From positions 62,001 to 126,000 of the forward strand of contig CACYQB010000004.1 in NCBI GenBank assembly GCA_902776435.1: a DNA stretch of 64,000 nucleotides, in the 5' to 3' direction. This DNA is from an uncultured Bacteroidales bacterium. Lineage in GTDB: Bacteria > Bacteroidota > Bacteroidia > Bacteroidales > Muribaculaceae. Under the pieces are notes generated by a model. It had not been told where the DNA came from and did not search any database. It saw nothing but the letters and a program-made list of their open reading frames with translations. Shown piece after piece: positions 47,101-55,725 of this stretch. Made by a program: the position numbers and the translations under genes. The first letter of the stretch is position 1. Each line of letters begins with the position of its first letter.

Positions 47101-48292
47101 GACGTTTGAGAACGTGGAACCTGGCCAGCGCATCGAATGGGTTGACGAGCAGCCCATGCATGGCAATAACTCCTATGTCATCGTTGCCGAGAACGAGTAT
47201 GGTCGCGGCAAGGCTACAGCCGTCGATATCTTTGCAGGCGTTGATATTCCCGCAGCAGTTGAGAACTTATGGATCCGTGGTAACGAGGACAACCAGAAGG
47301 CTGTTCTCACCTGGGATGCACCCTCCGAGATTGGTGTGAATGGTGGTGTGGTTGACGAATCGCTGGTATACACGATTGTCGAGTATAATCCCAATGGCAC
47401 TACTCCCGAGGAGCAGATGACCATCATCGGCACCACTACCGAGACCTCCTTCGTGGTTGACCGTGAACCCACCGATGAAATGGAGATGCACTACTATGCA
47501 GTGATTACGTCCACATCGGCTGGCGTTGGTGCTGCCGTAATCGACGACATCATCCTGGGACAGTTGAAGCCCATTCCATTCAATGAGCCGTTTGAAAACG
47601 GTATCCTGTCCACTACGGGCTGGATGACCGAAGGTGATGTGGCCAACTATGGCACCGTATGGAACATTCTCACCGACAACGATGAGATGACCTCACAGGA
47701 CGGCGACAACGGCTATGCCCTGTGCTATAACGGCAACTACTACAGCCAGTATCACTGGGCCGACCTGGTATCGCCCAAGGTGAAGTTTGAAGCCGATAAG
47801 GAATATACCCTCACTTTCTGGGTTTACATGGGATACAGCTCAAGTGCTGCTGTCATGCCCTCTCTGGTAGTTTCACAGAGCATGGACGATAACCCCTACG
47901 AGGAACTCCTCACTATTGATGTCACTGCTGGCAATGGCGAGTGGACACCGTTTGAGATTATGTTGAATGGCACTGAGTTGGCCAACTTCGGCAAGGTTTG
48001 CTTCCGCGGCTACATGAGCATGATGAGCGAGCGCATCTGGCTCGACAACATCAGCATCACAGCCAAAGAAAAGCCCAGCAGTGTAGATGAACTTGCCACC
48101 AAGCAACAGGTTACTGCTGTCAAGGGAGGTATCAGTATCGAGGGCTTTGAGGGCCAGCAAGTGCGCGTGTTCACCGTCGATGGCCGCCAGGTGGATGCAT
48201 TCGTGGCCGATGGCAACCGCAACTTGTCGATGTCACCCGGCATCTATATCGTCACCGTGGGCAAGCAGGCTTACAAGGTGAGCGTGAGATAA
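44102..48292 (+). CDS. Exported multidomain protein with FN3-like repeats and T9SS tail
   Basis: 1396 residues; signal peptide MRRIRTLLAMLALVALMSPA. The N-terminal ~330 residues form a beta-propeller-like region (YDVTSDVIYSIQYNSDLSG, MYCVGSDGEFYTIDKNDGS, GIYAINPYDGT). Then FN3-like modules (PAEVTNLTITPD, LTWDAPAGGVNGG) alternate with jelly-roll modules of the 'choice-of-anchor J' type (PYFDDFSDV, YANAFDTEDDARFF, FENGILSTTGW). The last ~70 residues (VRVFTVDGRQVDAFV... SPGIYIVTVGKQAYKVSVR) are a T9SS sorting domain. No catalytic site is recognised. A -7 element TATTTTTG lies about 90 nt upstream. Confidence 0.82.
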   Translation: MRRIRTLLAMLALVALMSPAAEQSTTYNAAPKSVKQVVKTQQRAKMLPKHEPSSRKKAPSADQFQGLTMYVNLTNSNEWAGYGIGSVPYGIYRYTIGDNSGFQALATDLRYNFMASAMGRDQLVGARPMEIFGTLNGVEYDGLSRDDFSELWAQVYEQVDYSYIPSAMAYDVTSDVIYSIQYNSDLSGLNVAKWNPITRMFEVVAPWPNQFQPLTLGFTPNGDMYCVGSDGEFYTIDKNDGSARQLFTLDVPPTLYVQGMGYEPHSGCFLWMAVTQQGSGIYAINPYDGTMSLIEQLNNNEQAPTVFFKDNQAPDMAPAAATDLAFDFEGASTDGTISFTVPTTTYGGNALNGNVRMSIWLDGEQIVDYVSVAPGSKQTYNQSVSNDNHYVYVLFENEAGYSPVNSVYTYAGYDTPLPVTNVNFTVEDGVSHLTWDAPAGGVNGGYLENVTYSVVRMPGSVKVADGLNACEFSETLPSKMERYYYIVAPYNADGKRGDDAMSNAILAGTAFQTPYFDDFSDVTTLDLWTIVNANNDESSWGSAYTWQFNDYNSCWGIYTGPYNMGEDQDGADDYLISPGINIEQGISYALIVNMRNTFANYKERASLLVGTDPTDISTFQVLAEDDAYDVGGNTTPWEADFQVPETGTYYFAVRVYTLKEDNASGIFVYSMALNQLGKNEAPAEVTNLTITPDEDGEMVADVTFTVPTTTLNGSELTNPLTANVYRDGSETAVAQFPVEVGENALWTDNTVEGVGVHTYTVGISNEAGEGKRVSAEAFIGVYTAPYANAFDTEDDARFFVTVNDSSVYSSNEYRWLWSNYNQNLALGGYGYFVQHPVEKIWLYMPAIKLEKDMVYTYAFNWSYNSYNQVCPGYAGIGMAPDSTAQTIYPEQLPFTNYGEKVLIENEVIATETGKYYPSVLMVADVASSYISPSIDDISITLVGSAFAPYSVENLVAEHDKTGLLKVNFDFNAPTVDYAKRPLEGPITVYIFRAGSAIPLMTFENVEPGQRIEWVDEQPMHGNNSYVIVAENEYGRGKATAVDIFAGVDIPAAVENLWIRGNEDNQKAVLTWDAPSEIGVNGGVVDESLVYTIVEYNPNGTTPEEQMTIIGTTTETSFVVDREPTDEMEMHYYAVITSTSAGVGAAVIDDIILGQLKPIPFNEPFENGILSTTGWMTEGDVANYGTVWNILTDNDEMTSQDGDNGYALCYNGNYYSQYHWADLVSPKVKFEADKEYTLTFWVYMGYSSSAAVMPSLVVSQSMDDNPYEELLTIDVTAGNGEWTPFEIMLNGTELANFGKVCFRGYMSMMSERIWLDNISITAKEKPSSVDELATKQQVTAVKGGISIEGFEGQQVRVFTVDGRQVDAFVADGNRNLSMSPGIYIVTVGKQAYKVSVR

Positions 48293-48334
48293 GGTGCTGA
48301 ACTGACGCATCTCAAGCGTTACCATACAATAACT

Positions 48335-48364
48335 GTCAAGGCGTGTCATCGTGGCACGCCTTGA
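48335..48364. terminator. Convergent terminator
   Basis: TCAAGGCGTG and CACGCCTTGA form a perfect 10-bp stem between two convergent genes, so it may serve both. Confidence 0.75.
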
Positions 48365-48393
48365 TTGTTAAGTGTCAAGTGGTTGCGGTGATG

Positions 48394-49050
48394 TTACAAG
48401 GCGCCCTGCTCGATACGGACGCAGATGCGCTCGATCATGGCGTCGTTCTTGTCCTTGTTGGGATGGTAGCCCGCCTTGAGGCTCGCACCGAAGAATTTGC
48501 TGAAGGTCTGCCAGAATCCTGCTCTGAAGGTGCCCAGGAAGGCCTTCAAGATGCTGTAGCTGCTCTGGTTGGTCTCCCGGTTGATGAGTTTGATGAGCAT
48601 CTTGCCCTGATTCTTGGTGAGTTTCTTCATCTGCGGCTTGTACTGGGTAAACAGTTCTTTCTCGAACCGCTTTAGGTAAGCCTGTTTCTGCTTCTCCGTC
48701 TGGTAGGTGTCGATGTACTCGTAGGTCTCGAGCAGCGTCGAACTGATCAGTTTGGCATAGGGCAACGTCTTCTTGATGTCGCGCACCGTCTTCCAGTAGT
48801 ACTTCTCCTCAGCCTTGTTGCGGAAACGCTCGTGCGGATAGATGATGATGGGGTTGAAGACAATCATCGCCAGCGTGTCGCCCGTTGAGGGTTCAATGAA
48901 GTGGTAATAGCCGGCAAAGGTCTTCTGCAACACCGAGGGCAACTCGATGTTGTCGAGCGGATCGTTCACAGCGGGAGTGGCGTGCGCCTTAGCGCCCGAT
49001 AACGCCGTCATGGTCACGGCAATAGCTAATATGAGGAACAATCGTTTCAT
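48394..49050 (-). CDS. DUF4294 family exported protein
   Basis: 218 residues from the ATG at 49050 (MKRLFLILAIAVTMTALSGAKAHA, a signal peptide); a TTG four codons upstream is a less likely start. The body matches DUF4294: IVFNPIIIYPHERFRNKAEEKYYWKTVRDIKKTLPYAKLISSTLLETYEYI, then ELFTQYKPQMKKLTKNQGKMLIKLINRET. Function unknown; it is widespread in Bacteroidales and predicted to be periplasmic. Confidence 0.85.
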   Translation of the reverse strand: MKRLFLILAIAVTMTALSGAKAHATPAVNDPLDNIELPSVLQKTFAGYYHFIEPSTGDTLAMIVFNPIIIYPHERFRNKAEEKYYWKTVRDIKKTLPYAKLISSTLLETYEYIDTYQTEKQKQAYLKRFEKELFTQYKPQMKKLTKNQGKMLIKLINRETNQSSYSILKAFLGTFRAGFWQTFSKFFGASLKAGYHPNKDKNDAMIERICVRIEQGAL

Positions 49051-49476
49051 TTTTCGCGGCAAAAGTAGAACAAAGAAATGAATCCTAGCAAAAAAACACT
49101 GTTAAAAACTACGAATTTCAAAATTCTACCCCAAACCTCACGCTAAGCCGCCAAGTCGCTAAGTGTTTTCAAACAACAGGAACAACGCTGAACAACTAAA
49201 CAACTTGGCTGCCGCGCACCCTTCTCTGTCGGCTAATTTTACGGATTATACGAAGCTGACGCATTCCTAATGCCTAAAACCTAAAACCTGTCATATTCAA
49301 CAATTTGATTTGTTTTTATTATTTCTTAGCGGCTTAGCGTGATTCCAAATTCGTGGTTCTAGAAGAACCCGCCGGCGGCTGTGGAGTGGCCGCGCGGCGG
49401 GCGTTCAGGGCTCAAATGTGTTTTTCACCAAGCAACTTCTCCCGTCTTGGGGAGAATCGTGCCGCAATGGCGGCAC
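49051..49476. repeat. Gene-free stretch with inverted repeats
   Basis: CACGCTAAGCCGCCAAG (49139) and CTTAGCGGCTTAGCGTG (49325-49341) form inverted arms about 165 bp apart. A GC-rich palindrome lies at 49369-49402. Two compact hairpins, TTCTCCC/GGGAGAA near 49437-49457 and GTGCCG/CGGCAC at 49459-49476, come just before the stop of the next minus-strand gene and probably end it. Similar words (AATTAGCGAAATTCGTGG, CACGCAAAGTCGTGAAGCC) recur at 51120-51220. No gene is visible. Confidence 0.55.
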
Positions 49477-50949
49477 TCACAAAACGGACAGCTTGAAGGA
49501 GGGATTGCCCTGCAACAGCAGGTCAATCAACGAGGTCACATCCGCGATGGTCAGTTGGCCGTCACCGTTCACATCGCCAGCGACACCGCCAAACAGGCTG
49601 TCGTCATAGCGCATGCCCTTGTAGATGATTTCGCCGTCCTTGATGACGTGGCTCAGGCCCCAGTACTCCTGGTGGTCTGCTGTGGGGTCGGGCTTGTGGG
49701 TGAAGGGTGTCAGCAGGTCGCCCATGTCGCGGCTGTCGAAGCCGATGCCCTCAGTGATGTAAGCGATGGGTTCACCGTCCTCACCGATATAAGCGAAGCG
49801 GCGGCATTCCATACCCTCTATCTCCAACGGCTCCACCTCAATGAAGTTCTCACGGTTCAGGAAGTCCTCCAACTGATGGGTTATATAATAGTTCACTGTG
49901 CCATCGAACTCAATTTCGGAATGTGTTACCGTGTATTGGTATAATGAATAATAACCCGTTAACGACGTGTTGGAGTAGATTAAGTTGCGTCCTTCATTCA
50001 ACACTGACTCGAAGGGCACGTTATTGAAGAATGTGTGAGTGTAGCAGTATTCTAACATATCTTTAGGACACTCAAGCACAGCAGCGACCATAGCAGAGTT
50101 TTCATCAAAGGTATCACCAATGTATTGGTAACATATGGGATAATCACGATAATTGGTACCTCTAAACTCATAGGTGTAATATGATTTGGTCACAACACCA
50201 TGGTCGATGACCACACGCTCGTTAACCCACTGCACTCCCTCGCGTCCTATTGGCAATTTCGGCTCCTTGCCGCCAATAAGGCGGTGTGAACTTTCCGAGG
50301 TATAGATGACTTCTCCATTCTCAATCACATGACTTAAGCAAGCCGCATTCTGGATGGTACCGGAAACGTAAAGCGGATAAGCTGAAATGACCCCGTCATA
50401 ACCGATGCCCTCGATGAGGCAAAAATCTTTTCCGTCGCATGCGGAAATATAACGTTTGGCATTCCTTCCCGCAACCATTGTCATGTCTGGTATCACTGTA
50501 CAATGGTAATAGTCAGGCACAGTTATCCAGCTCTCGATAAACTCGACCGGATCATTGAAATCATAGAGAACAAATTCCTCACCGGCAGCTATCTTGTCAT
50601 TCGTGGCCTTATCATTGAAAAAACCAACAGGACAATCGTGATATATCTTACCGTCAGGCACAATACCATAGACTACCCGGTCTTCCTCACGCAGATAAAC
50701 GGGGATAGTATCGTCTTCCCAGTTGATTTCCTCACCACTGTACTTGTGCATAATTTTATAGCACTTACCATTGATTTCCTTGTCGCCTTTGAACTCAAGG
50801 GTATGATAGTAATAATGTGAAAAATTATCTTTTGTGGTATATATCCACTTTACACCTTCACGAACAAAAGGAATGTACTCATGCTCCTGCGCTACCATCT
50901 GGGTCACCCCCAATAAGGCAAACAATGTTATTAAAATTGTCTTCTTCAT
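49477..50949 (-). CDS. Exported protein with C-terminal dockerin-like repeat
   Basis: 490 residues with a signal peptide (MKKTILITLFALLGVTQMVAQ). The body contains two similar halves of about 220 residues, each starting VREGVKWI or REGVQWVNE, with a LEFKGD or YEFRGT strand and an ENGEVIYTSE or KDGEIIYKG end. The C-terminus has GDVNGDGQLTIADVTSLIDLLLQGN, a dockerin-type calcium-binding pattern. In Prevotella-like organisms this repeat ends many secreted proteins without a known cohesin. The role of the duplicated domain is unknown. Confidence 0.78.
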   Translation of the reverse strand: MKKTILITLFALLGVTQMVAQEHEYIPFVREGVKWIYTTKDNFSHYYYHTLEFKGDKEINGKCYKIMHKYSGEEINWEDDTIPVYLREEDRVVYGIVPDGKIYHDCPVGFFNDKATNDKIAAGEEFVLYDFNDPVEFIESWITVPDYYHCTVIPDMTMVAGRNAKRYISACDGKDFCLIEGIGYDGVISAYPLYVSGTIQNAACLSHVIENGEVIYTSESSHRLIGGKEPKLPIGREGVQWVNERVVIDHGVVTKSYYTYEFRGTNYRDYPICYQYIGDTFDENSAMVAAVLECPKDMLEYCYTHTFFNNVPFESVLNEGRNLIYSNTSLTGYYSLYQYTVTHSEIEFDGTVNYYITHQLEDFLNRENFIEVEPLEIEGMECRRFAYIGEDGEPIAYITEGIGFDSRDMGDLLTPFTHKPDPTADHQEYWGLSHVIKDGEIIYKGMRYDDSLFGGVAGDVNGDGQLTIADVTSLIDLLLQGNPSFKLSVL

Positions 50950-51220
50950 AATTGATAATTGTTTTGATTGTTAATAATAATATTTTGTTAATAAATAGTC
51001 TATTATTTAGAGAAATGAGGTTCTCGGCCTTGTAGTTATGTTGGTCGGCGTTTGCCGTGTTGTTTTCTATGCGATTGGAGTCATATTTGTGTTATCTGAC
51101 TCTGATTGTTGAGTAATGTCTGATGAAAACTCACGCAAAGTCGTGAAGCCACGAAGCATGATAAAAATATAAGGGATTATAGTTGTTTTCCGAATCCGTA
51201 TAATTAGCGAAATTCGTGGT

Positions 51221-51490
51221 TTACTCACCGAGGAGCACGTTGGGGGTATTATAGAGATAGGTGTCGCCGAAGGTCATGTGACCACCTGCAGCCTGGTCGC
51301 CATAGTTGCCGAAGATTTTCAAGACGGTGACTGTGTCAAGCCATTGCAGGTAATTGGGGTTGATTGAGTTGGGATCAAACGGATTGACACCGATCTCAGC
51401 CCTTCCACTGGGAAAAATGGTTAACTGTGCTCTCACTGGGCTGGCACTTGCCAGCAGGCAGATAACTGCCAGGATAAAAATTTTCTTCAT
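51221..51490 (-). CDS. Short exported hypothetical protein, probably truncated
   Basis: 89 residues with a signal peptide (MKKIFILAVICLLASASPVRA). The rest (LTIFPSGRAEIGVNPF, then LKIFGNYGDQAAGGHMTFGD) resembles the first segment of longer Bacteroidetes proteins that begin with LTV(F/Y)..G(R/K)..IG. It ends at a normal stop after NVLLGE. The downstream 270 bp hold extragenic repeat words rather than a continuation, so a 3' deletion or replacement is likely. Confidence 0.55.
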   Translation of the reverse strand: MKKIFILAVICLLASASPVRAQLTIFPSGRAEIGVNPFDPNSINPNYLQWLDTVTVLKIFGNYGDQAAGGHMTFGDTYLYNTPNVLLGE

Positions 51491-51558
51491 AATCTAAATG
51501 TTTATAGTTTATAAAAAGGTTGAAATTTGTCGATGAAATCGGCAAAAATGAGTGTTTT

Positions 51559-51927
51559 TTAGTAAACAGAGAATGTTCCCTCGAATGAAACATTCACGGG
51601 AGGATCGAGGGTGATGAGGTAGCTGTCATCGGGGAGCGAGGAGACATCGATGGTGTCGTAACTGCCATCGACTCTCGTGGAGATGTACACCATGGATGTC
51701 GTAGCGGATTTGATCTCCACATCATAATAACTAGCGAAGCCAGTACCGACAATGGTGATTTCTCGCTCATCATTGTCATAATACACGGTAGGTTCAACGT
51801 CAGGCAAAGAAAACTCAATATGGGTACCTAATGAACCTTTTTTGTGTAGGGGAATAGAATCACGTATGCCACTGGCAAAAAGGCTAAGTGACATCAAAAA
51901 TGTTAATGGAAAAATAATCCTTTTCAT
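51559..51927 (-). CDS. DUF3244 family exported protein
   Basis: 122 residues, signal peptide MKRIIFPLTFLMSLSLFASG. A single immunoglobulin-like beta domain of the DUF3244 type follows (PTVYYDNDEREITIVGTGFASYYDVEIKS... SLPDDSYLITL). DUF3244 proteins are small exported proteins of unknown function in Bacteroidales, often near sensor or TPR proteins, as here with the adjacent TPR/HTH gene. Confidence 0.75.
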   Translation of the reverse strand: MKRIIFPLTFLMSLSLFASGIRDSIPLHKKGSLGTHIEFSLPDVEPTVYYDNDEREITIVGTGFASYYDVEIKSATTSMVYISTRVDGSYDTIDVSSLPDDSYLITLDPPVNVSFEGTFSVY

Positions 51928-52111
51928 AATGCAATCAATAACTAGATTAATGATTGCAAATTTACTTATTGATAGAGGTTCGTTCCAAATTTATTTGTAA
52001 TACAAGGCAAAAATATCTTATTGATTTTCAATGATTTACAATTTTAAAAAGAATACAGTACATATTGATGATTGGAGAACAGAATTTCAGGCCGATGATT
52101 AACCAAATTTT

Positions 52112-53700
52112 TCAAGATAACGTATAGTCATTAATGTAGTCGTTTAATGAACCATCTAAATTCATTTTTTCTGCTAAACGATACTTGAGAGTTCCGATGC
52201 TTGTGTGATTGGAGTATCCCATGATGATAGCGATCTGGACATAGGAGAAGCCCAGACATGAAAGAGCTAAAAGGAGCATATCCTTATCATTGAGATGAGG
52301 ATATTTCTTTCGTGTTATTGTCATGATATTATTGTACTCGACATCAATATAATCATAAAGTCCCACCCAGTTTTGACGATTACTCTCATTGAATTGTAAC
52401 ATGTCTTTTAGCTGATTGCTTAACTTGTTTTGAGGCTCATGATAGCATGCCACGGTGATATCACGAAGAAGTGATAGCTGCGTGTTGATAAACTCCTTAA
52501 TAGGCTCGTCGACATTTTTGAGTGTGCCTAGGTTTTGTTGCAGTTGGTTAAGTGTATTGAGTTGTGAGTCAGATTCATTCTTTAACTCATTGATTAACTG
52601 TCGATATGTCCTGAGCCTTTTTACATAGACAAGCCCCATCACAGCAAACAATAGTATCGTCACTGTGAGTATAAAGAAGATCAAATGCCTGAGTTGCCGT
52701 GAGTTGCGCAACTTATTCTTTTCATCCTGAGTAATAAAATCGTTTTCAGTAGCAGATATCTTTAGTTTATCGGAATTGGCAAGCAGGGTATCAGAAATCT
52801 GTTTTTCCTGAGTTTGATATCTCATATAGTTTACAGTGTCTTTGCGGGCTAGGGCAATCAGACTTAGACTCTTTACATAATACATCTTTTCCTCATCGTT
52901 ACCGATACCCAACTCCTCGGCCTGCTGCAGATATCGCATAGCAGAATCCGGCATACCCAAAGCCGAAAAAACATCCGAAGCGGTTGTATAGTAAGAAAAG
53001 TCTAAAGGTTTTCCCAGTTGATTGACATATTGCACCCATTGATGAGCCTTGTTATATTGCTTTAAATAAGAATACAATACAATGAGTGCATGAGAATCAG
53101 CAATTATTCCATTCGTGTCATTTAATTGAAAAGCTGTCTTTATTGCCTCATTAAGGAGGGTCTCAGATTTTTGAGGTTGTTTTTCCCTATAAAGACAACC
53201 TAAATTATTCAAACATTTGTGCTGATAATACGGATTGCTTGACTGCTTGAAATATTGCAGAGCAGCCTCAAATTTATTGATTCCCATACCATCAAAGGCA
53301 TAATAATCAGTATAGAGTGAGCCCATACGCATGTTAACGTAGCCGAGGTTGAAGTAGTCGGTGGGGGCGGCGGTGGCTTCGGCGTGTTTGTAGTAGAGCA
53401 TGGCGGAGTCGGGGTGGCCAAGTTCTTCCATGACGGCGCCCTTATAGATGTAGGCGCGGGTGAGTTTTTCGCGTTCGCCGTCGTGGCGGCGGTAGTAGTT
53501 GAGGGCGCGGTTGATGTCGCTGTCGCTGGTGGCGGTGATGTAGCCAAGGCGCTGTCCGGCAGGTCGTGCATCAGACTGTCGGCCGCCGCGAGCCGTGCGT
53601 CATAACGGTACGCTCCGCCACAGCCCGTAACTAACATCACGAGCAATACCAACGCTATATGAAGGAAATAATCGGAAATGGGTCGATGATGGCGAGACAA
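52112..53700 (-). pseudogene. TPR / HTH regulator (lipoprotein-anchored), split by a frameshift
   Basis: The 5' part encodes a lipoprotein signal (VLLVMLVTGCGG) and AADSLMHDLPDSAL. Near 53549 the frame shifts and the protein resumes as GYITATSDSDINRAL... YIYKGAVMEELGHPDSA. Restoring one base in the GG pair at 53549-53550 would give a continuous DSALGYITATSD. The rest has TPR helices, a membrane segment (LIFFILTVTILLFAVMGLVYV), a coiled linker and a LuxR-like HTH (KYPHLNDKDMLLLALSCLGFSYVQIAIIMGYS). The start at 53700 (TTG) is tentative. It may be a true pseudogene, a phase switch or a sequencing error. If the downstream ATG at 53431 were used, the protein would lack its lipid anchor. Confidence 0.75.
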
Positions 53701-53731
53701 GACATTCTTCAGGAGAATCAACGCCCCCTGA

Positions 53732-53753
53732 CCCCCTCTAATCTTAGAGGGGG
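53732..53753. repeat. Palindromic extragenic element
   Basis: CCCCCTCTAA-TC-TTAGAGGGGG, a perfect 10-bp stem just upstream of the frameshifted regulator gene. The flanking CCCCCTGA extends a partial direct repeat. Confidence 0.7.
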
Positions 53754-53852
53754 AGCCTGTAATCACCTCATTATCTTGAATATGACCTATCATTTTTACT
53801 TCAGAAACGAGCACCGCATTAGACGTTAGGTATTAGAAAGGATGTGTTCACG

Positions 53853-54572
53853 TTAGTTGAAGAGGCGGAGGAAACCGGCATAGGTGAGGGTGACGCCAAA
53901 GCAGACGCCCTTAGCTGCGGGGTTGAAACCGCTGTACTTGGCATAGGTGACGAATGGGGAGATGCGGACTGACGAGGTGTAGTGGGACTGGTTGTCGCCA
54001 AACGGGTTGTCCACCAGCTTGCCGTGGAGCTTGATGTCGATGTCCACGCTCGCAATCCAGCCGAAGCTGCTCTCGTGAGTAGCCTTCACATTGTCAATCA
54101 ACGGGCGTTCTTCTCCCTCGTCGTCCTGTTCGTACTTGATGTTGTTCAGGTCCCAGGACAAGCGGTTCCAACTCAGGCCTGCCATGGGAGTCACTGAAAT
54201 CCTGCCATGGTGCCACACGGTGTAACCCAGTTGCAGGGCCACCCCGAGCATGGTGGGGTTGGCCGTGGCATTGAGTTGCAGGTTGCGTCCCTGGTCATCA
54301 CTGATGGCATAGGGATTCTCGTTCTTGAACGAGGGCTGCCCATAGGCGACGAGCGCCTTGAGCCGCATGCGGTTATACTCGGCATTGAGGCCTCCGGTGA
54401 ACAGGGCGCAGCCCTTGAGGTTGTCGCACAGCGATCCCGTGGGCACCATGCCGCCCACACCCGCCTGGAAGCCAATGCCCCAACTCTTGTACAACGACTC
54501 AGTATCCTGGGCGCACAGTGCGGCAGGAGTTAACATCAGGAATGCCAATAGAATCAATATCGTCCGTTTCAT
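53853..54572 (-). CDS. Outer-membrane beta-barrel protein
   Basis: 239 residues from the ATG at 54572 (MKRTILILLAFLMLTPAALCAQ, a signal peptide). The longer upstream frame lacks start features. The mature part has alternating amphipathic strands (YKSWGIGFQAGVGGMVPTG, MRLKALVAYGQPSF, VALQLGYTVWHHGRISVTPMAGLSW, SSVRISPFVTYAKYSG), typical of a small porin-family or OmpW-like barrel, and ends in FLRLFN with a terminal aromatic pattern. Substrate unknown. Confidence 0.75.
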   Translation of the reverse strand: MKRTILILLAFLMLTPAALCAQDTESLYKSWGIGFQAGVGGMVPTGSLCDNLKGCALFTGGLNAEYNRMRLKALVAYGQPSFKNENPYAISDDQGRNLQLNATANPTMLGVALQLGYTVWHHGRISVTPMAGLSWNRLSWDLNNIKYEQDDEGEERPLIDNVKATHESSFGWIASVDIDIKLHGKLVDNPFGDNQSHYTSSVRISPFVTYAKYSGFNPAAKGVCFGVTLTYAGFLRLFN

Positions 54573-54735
54573 CGCATTTTTTCTTAGTTTATTACAACTA
54601 TTATAACGGACAAGTGCCGTTAAAATTGTCACGACAGCCATATACAACGATGGCGGCCACGGCAATACGCGCCCGCAGTCAAAAAAATTCTCTTATCTTT
54701 TATCTCTTATCTCTTATCTCTTATCTGGAAAAGCT

Positions 54736-55107
54736 TTACCACCACAGGCTGCGGTAATACTTGTGATAGAGTGAGAGGCCCTCGGCGATGGGTTTGAGCG
54801 AGGCCTTGGCGGCTCGCTTGAGGTCGGCCAGGTCCTCCTCGTTGTTCCAGATGGCCTTGATATAGGCCTTGTATTCCGGGGTATCCTCCTCGGTCTGCAT
54901 GGCGATGCGCTCAAAGGCGTAAATCATCTTGTCCAAGATTTCGTTCCACTCCTCTTGGGGCATATTCAGTCGAGGAGTGCGTTCACAATGCTGCTTGAAG
55001 ACCATCAGACGGGGTAAAATAAAACGTGCGATAGTAATGTCGAGGTCATAGAGCTCCTCGACATTGATCGTCTGTGCGATTGCTTTGGGATTGTATTCGA
55101 TATCCAT
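54736..55107 (-). CDS. Hypothetical helical protein
   Basis: 123 residues, unrecognised, predicted all-helical and cytoplasmic (LYDLDITIARFILPRLMVFKQH, PQEEWNEILDKMIYAFERIA, LKPIAEGLSLYHKYYRSLWW). The repeated pattern of Ile/Leu with aromatic residues and the final LYHKYYxSLWW are reminiscent of small phage-linked or structural proteins in Bacteroidales, but no function can be assigned. It is divergent from the mazG-like gene. Confidence 0.6.
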   Translation of the reverse strand: MDIEYNPKAIAQTINVEELYDLDITIARFILPRLMVFKQHCERTPRLNMPQEEWNEILDKMIYAFERIAMQTEEDTPEYKAYIKAIWNNEEDLADLKRAAKASLKPIAEGLSLYHKYYRSLWW

Positions 55108-55339
55108 GATTGTATTGAGAGGTTAATTAAAGAATTACAGTTTTCAGGAAGCAATATTACACATTTTTCACGACCTAACAAAGAAAAATTACAAAAAATG
55201 ATATTTTTTAGCCGTTAATGAAGTGTACAGACGCCAAGAAACAATATAAAAACACCCAAAAAACGGAAAACAGGGAAACAGGGAAACAGAAACGAGGGTA
55301 ACCCAGATGTGGTGGAATGAAATTCTTTTGGGATATTAT

Positions 55340-55370
55340 TTTGTTCTGAGCCCGACTTGCACTATCTTTG
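55340..55370 (+). promoter_or_regulatory. Promoter of mazG-like/deoC pair
   Basis: TTTG (55340-55343), exactly 19 bp, TATCTTTG (55363-55370). The ATG follows only 8 nt later, so the transcript would be leaderless or nearly so. Confidence 0.75.
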
Positions 55371-55378
55371 TAGGCACT

Positions 55379-55705
55379 ATGACGATACAAGAGGCTCAAG
55401 CGCGTGTTGACGCTTGGATTAAGCAATATGGAGTGCGCTACTTCAGCGAGTTGACCAATATGGCTGTACTCACCGAGGAAGTGGGCGAGGTGGCGCGTGT
55501 CATCGCGCGCCGCTATGGCGACCAGTCGAGCAAGCCGGGTGATGACCTGGACCTGGCCGATGAGTTGGCCGATGTGCTCTGGGTGGTCATGTGCCTGGCT
55601 AACCAGACGGGCATCGACCTGGATGAGGCGCTAGAGCGCAACTTCGCCAAGAAAACCAGCCGCGACAGCCATCGTCACCTTGACAATGAAAAATTAAAAT
55701 ATTAA
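55379..55705 (+). CDS. MazG-like nucleotide pyrophosphohydrolase
   Basis: 108 residues from the ATG at 55379; the frame is open further upstream but the promoter overlaps that part, which decides the start. The fold motifs are EEVGEVARVIARRYGD and DLADELADVLWVVMCLANQTGIDLDEA, giving the EExxE...ExxD metal-binding pattern of all-alpha NTP pyrophosphatases. Such enzymes remove non-canonical or excess nucleoside triphosphates. deoC starts 20 nt after the stop, so the two form a small nucleotide-metabolism operon. Confidence 0.88.
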   Translation: MTIQEAQARVDAWIKQYGVRYFSELTNMAVLTEEVGEVARVIARRYGDQSSKPGDDLDLADELADVLWVVMCLANQTGIDLDEALERNFAKKTSRDSHRHLDNEKLKY

Positions 55706-55725
55706 CCGATAAAAATATCAAGATT

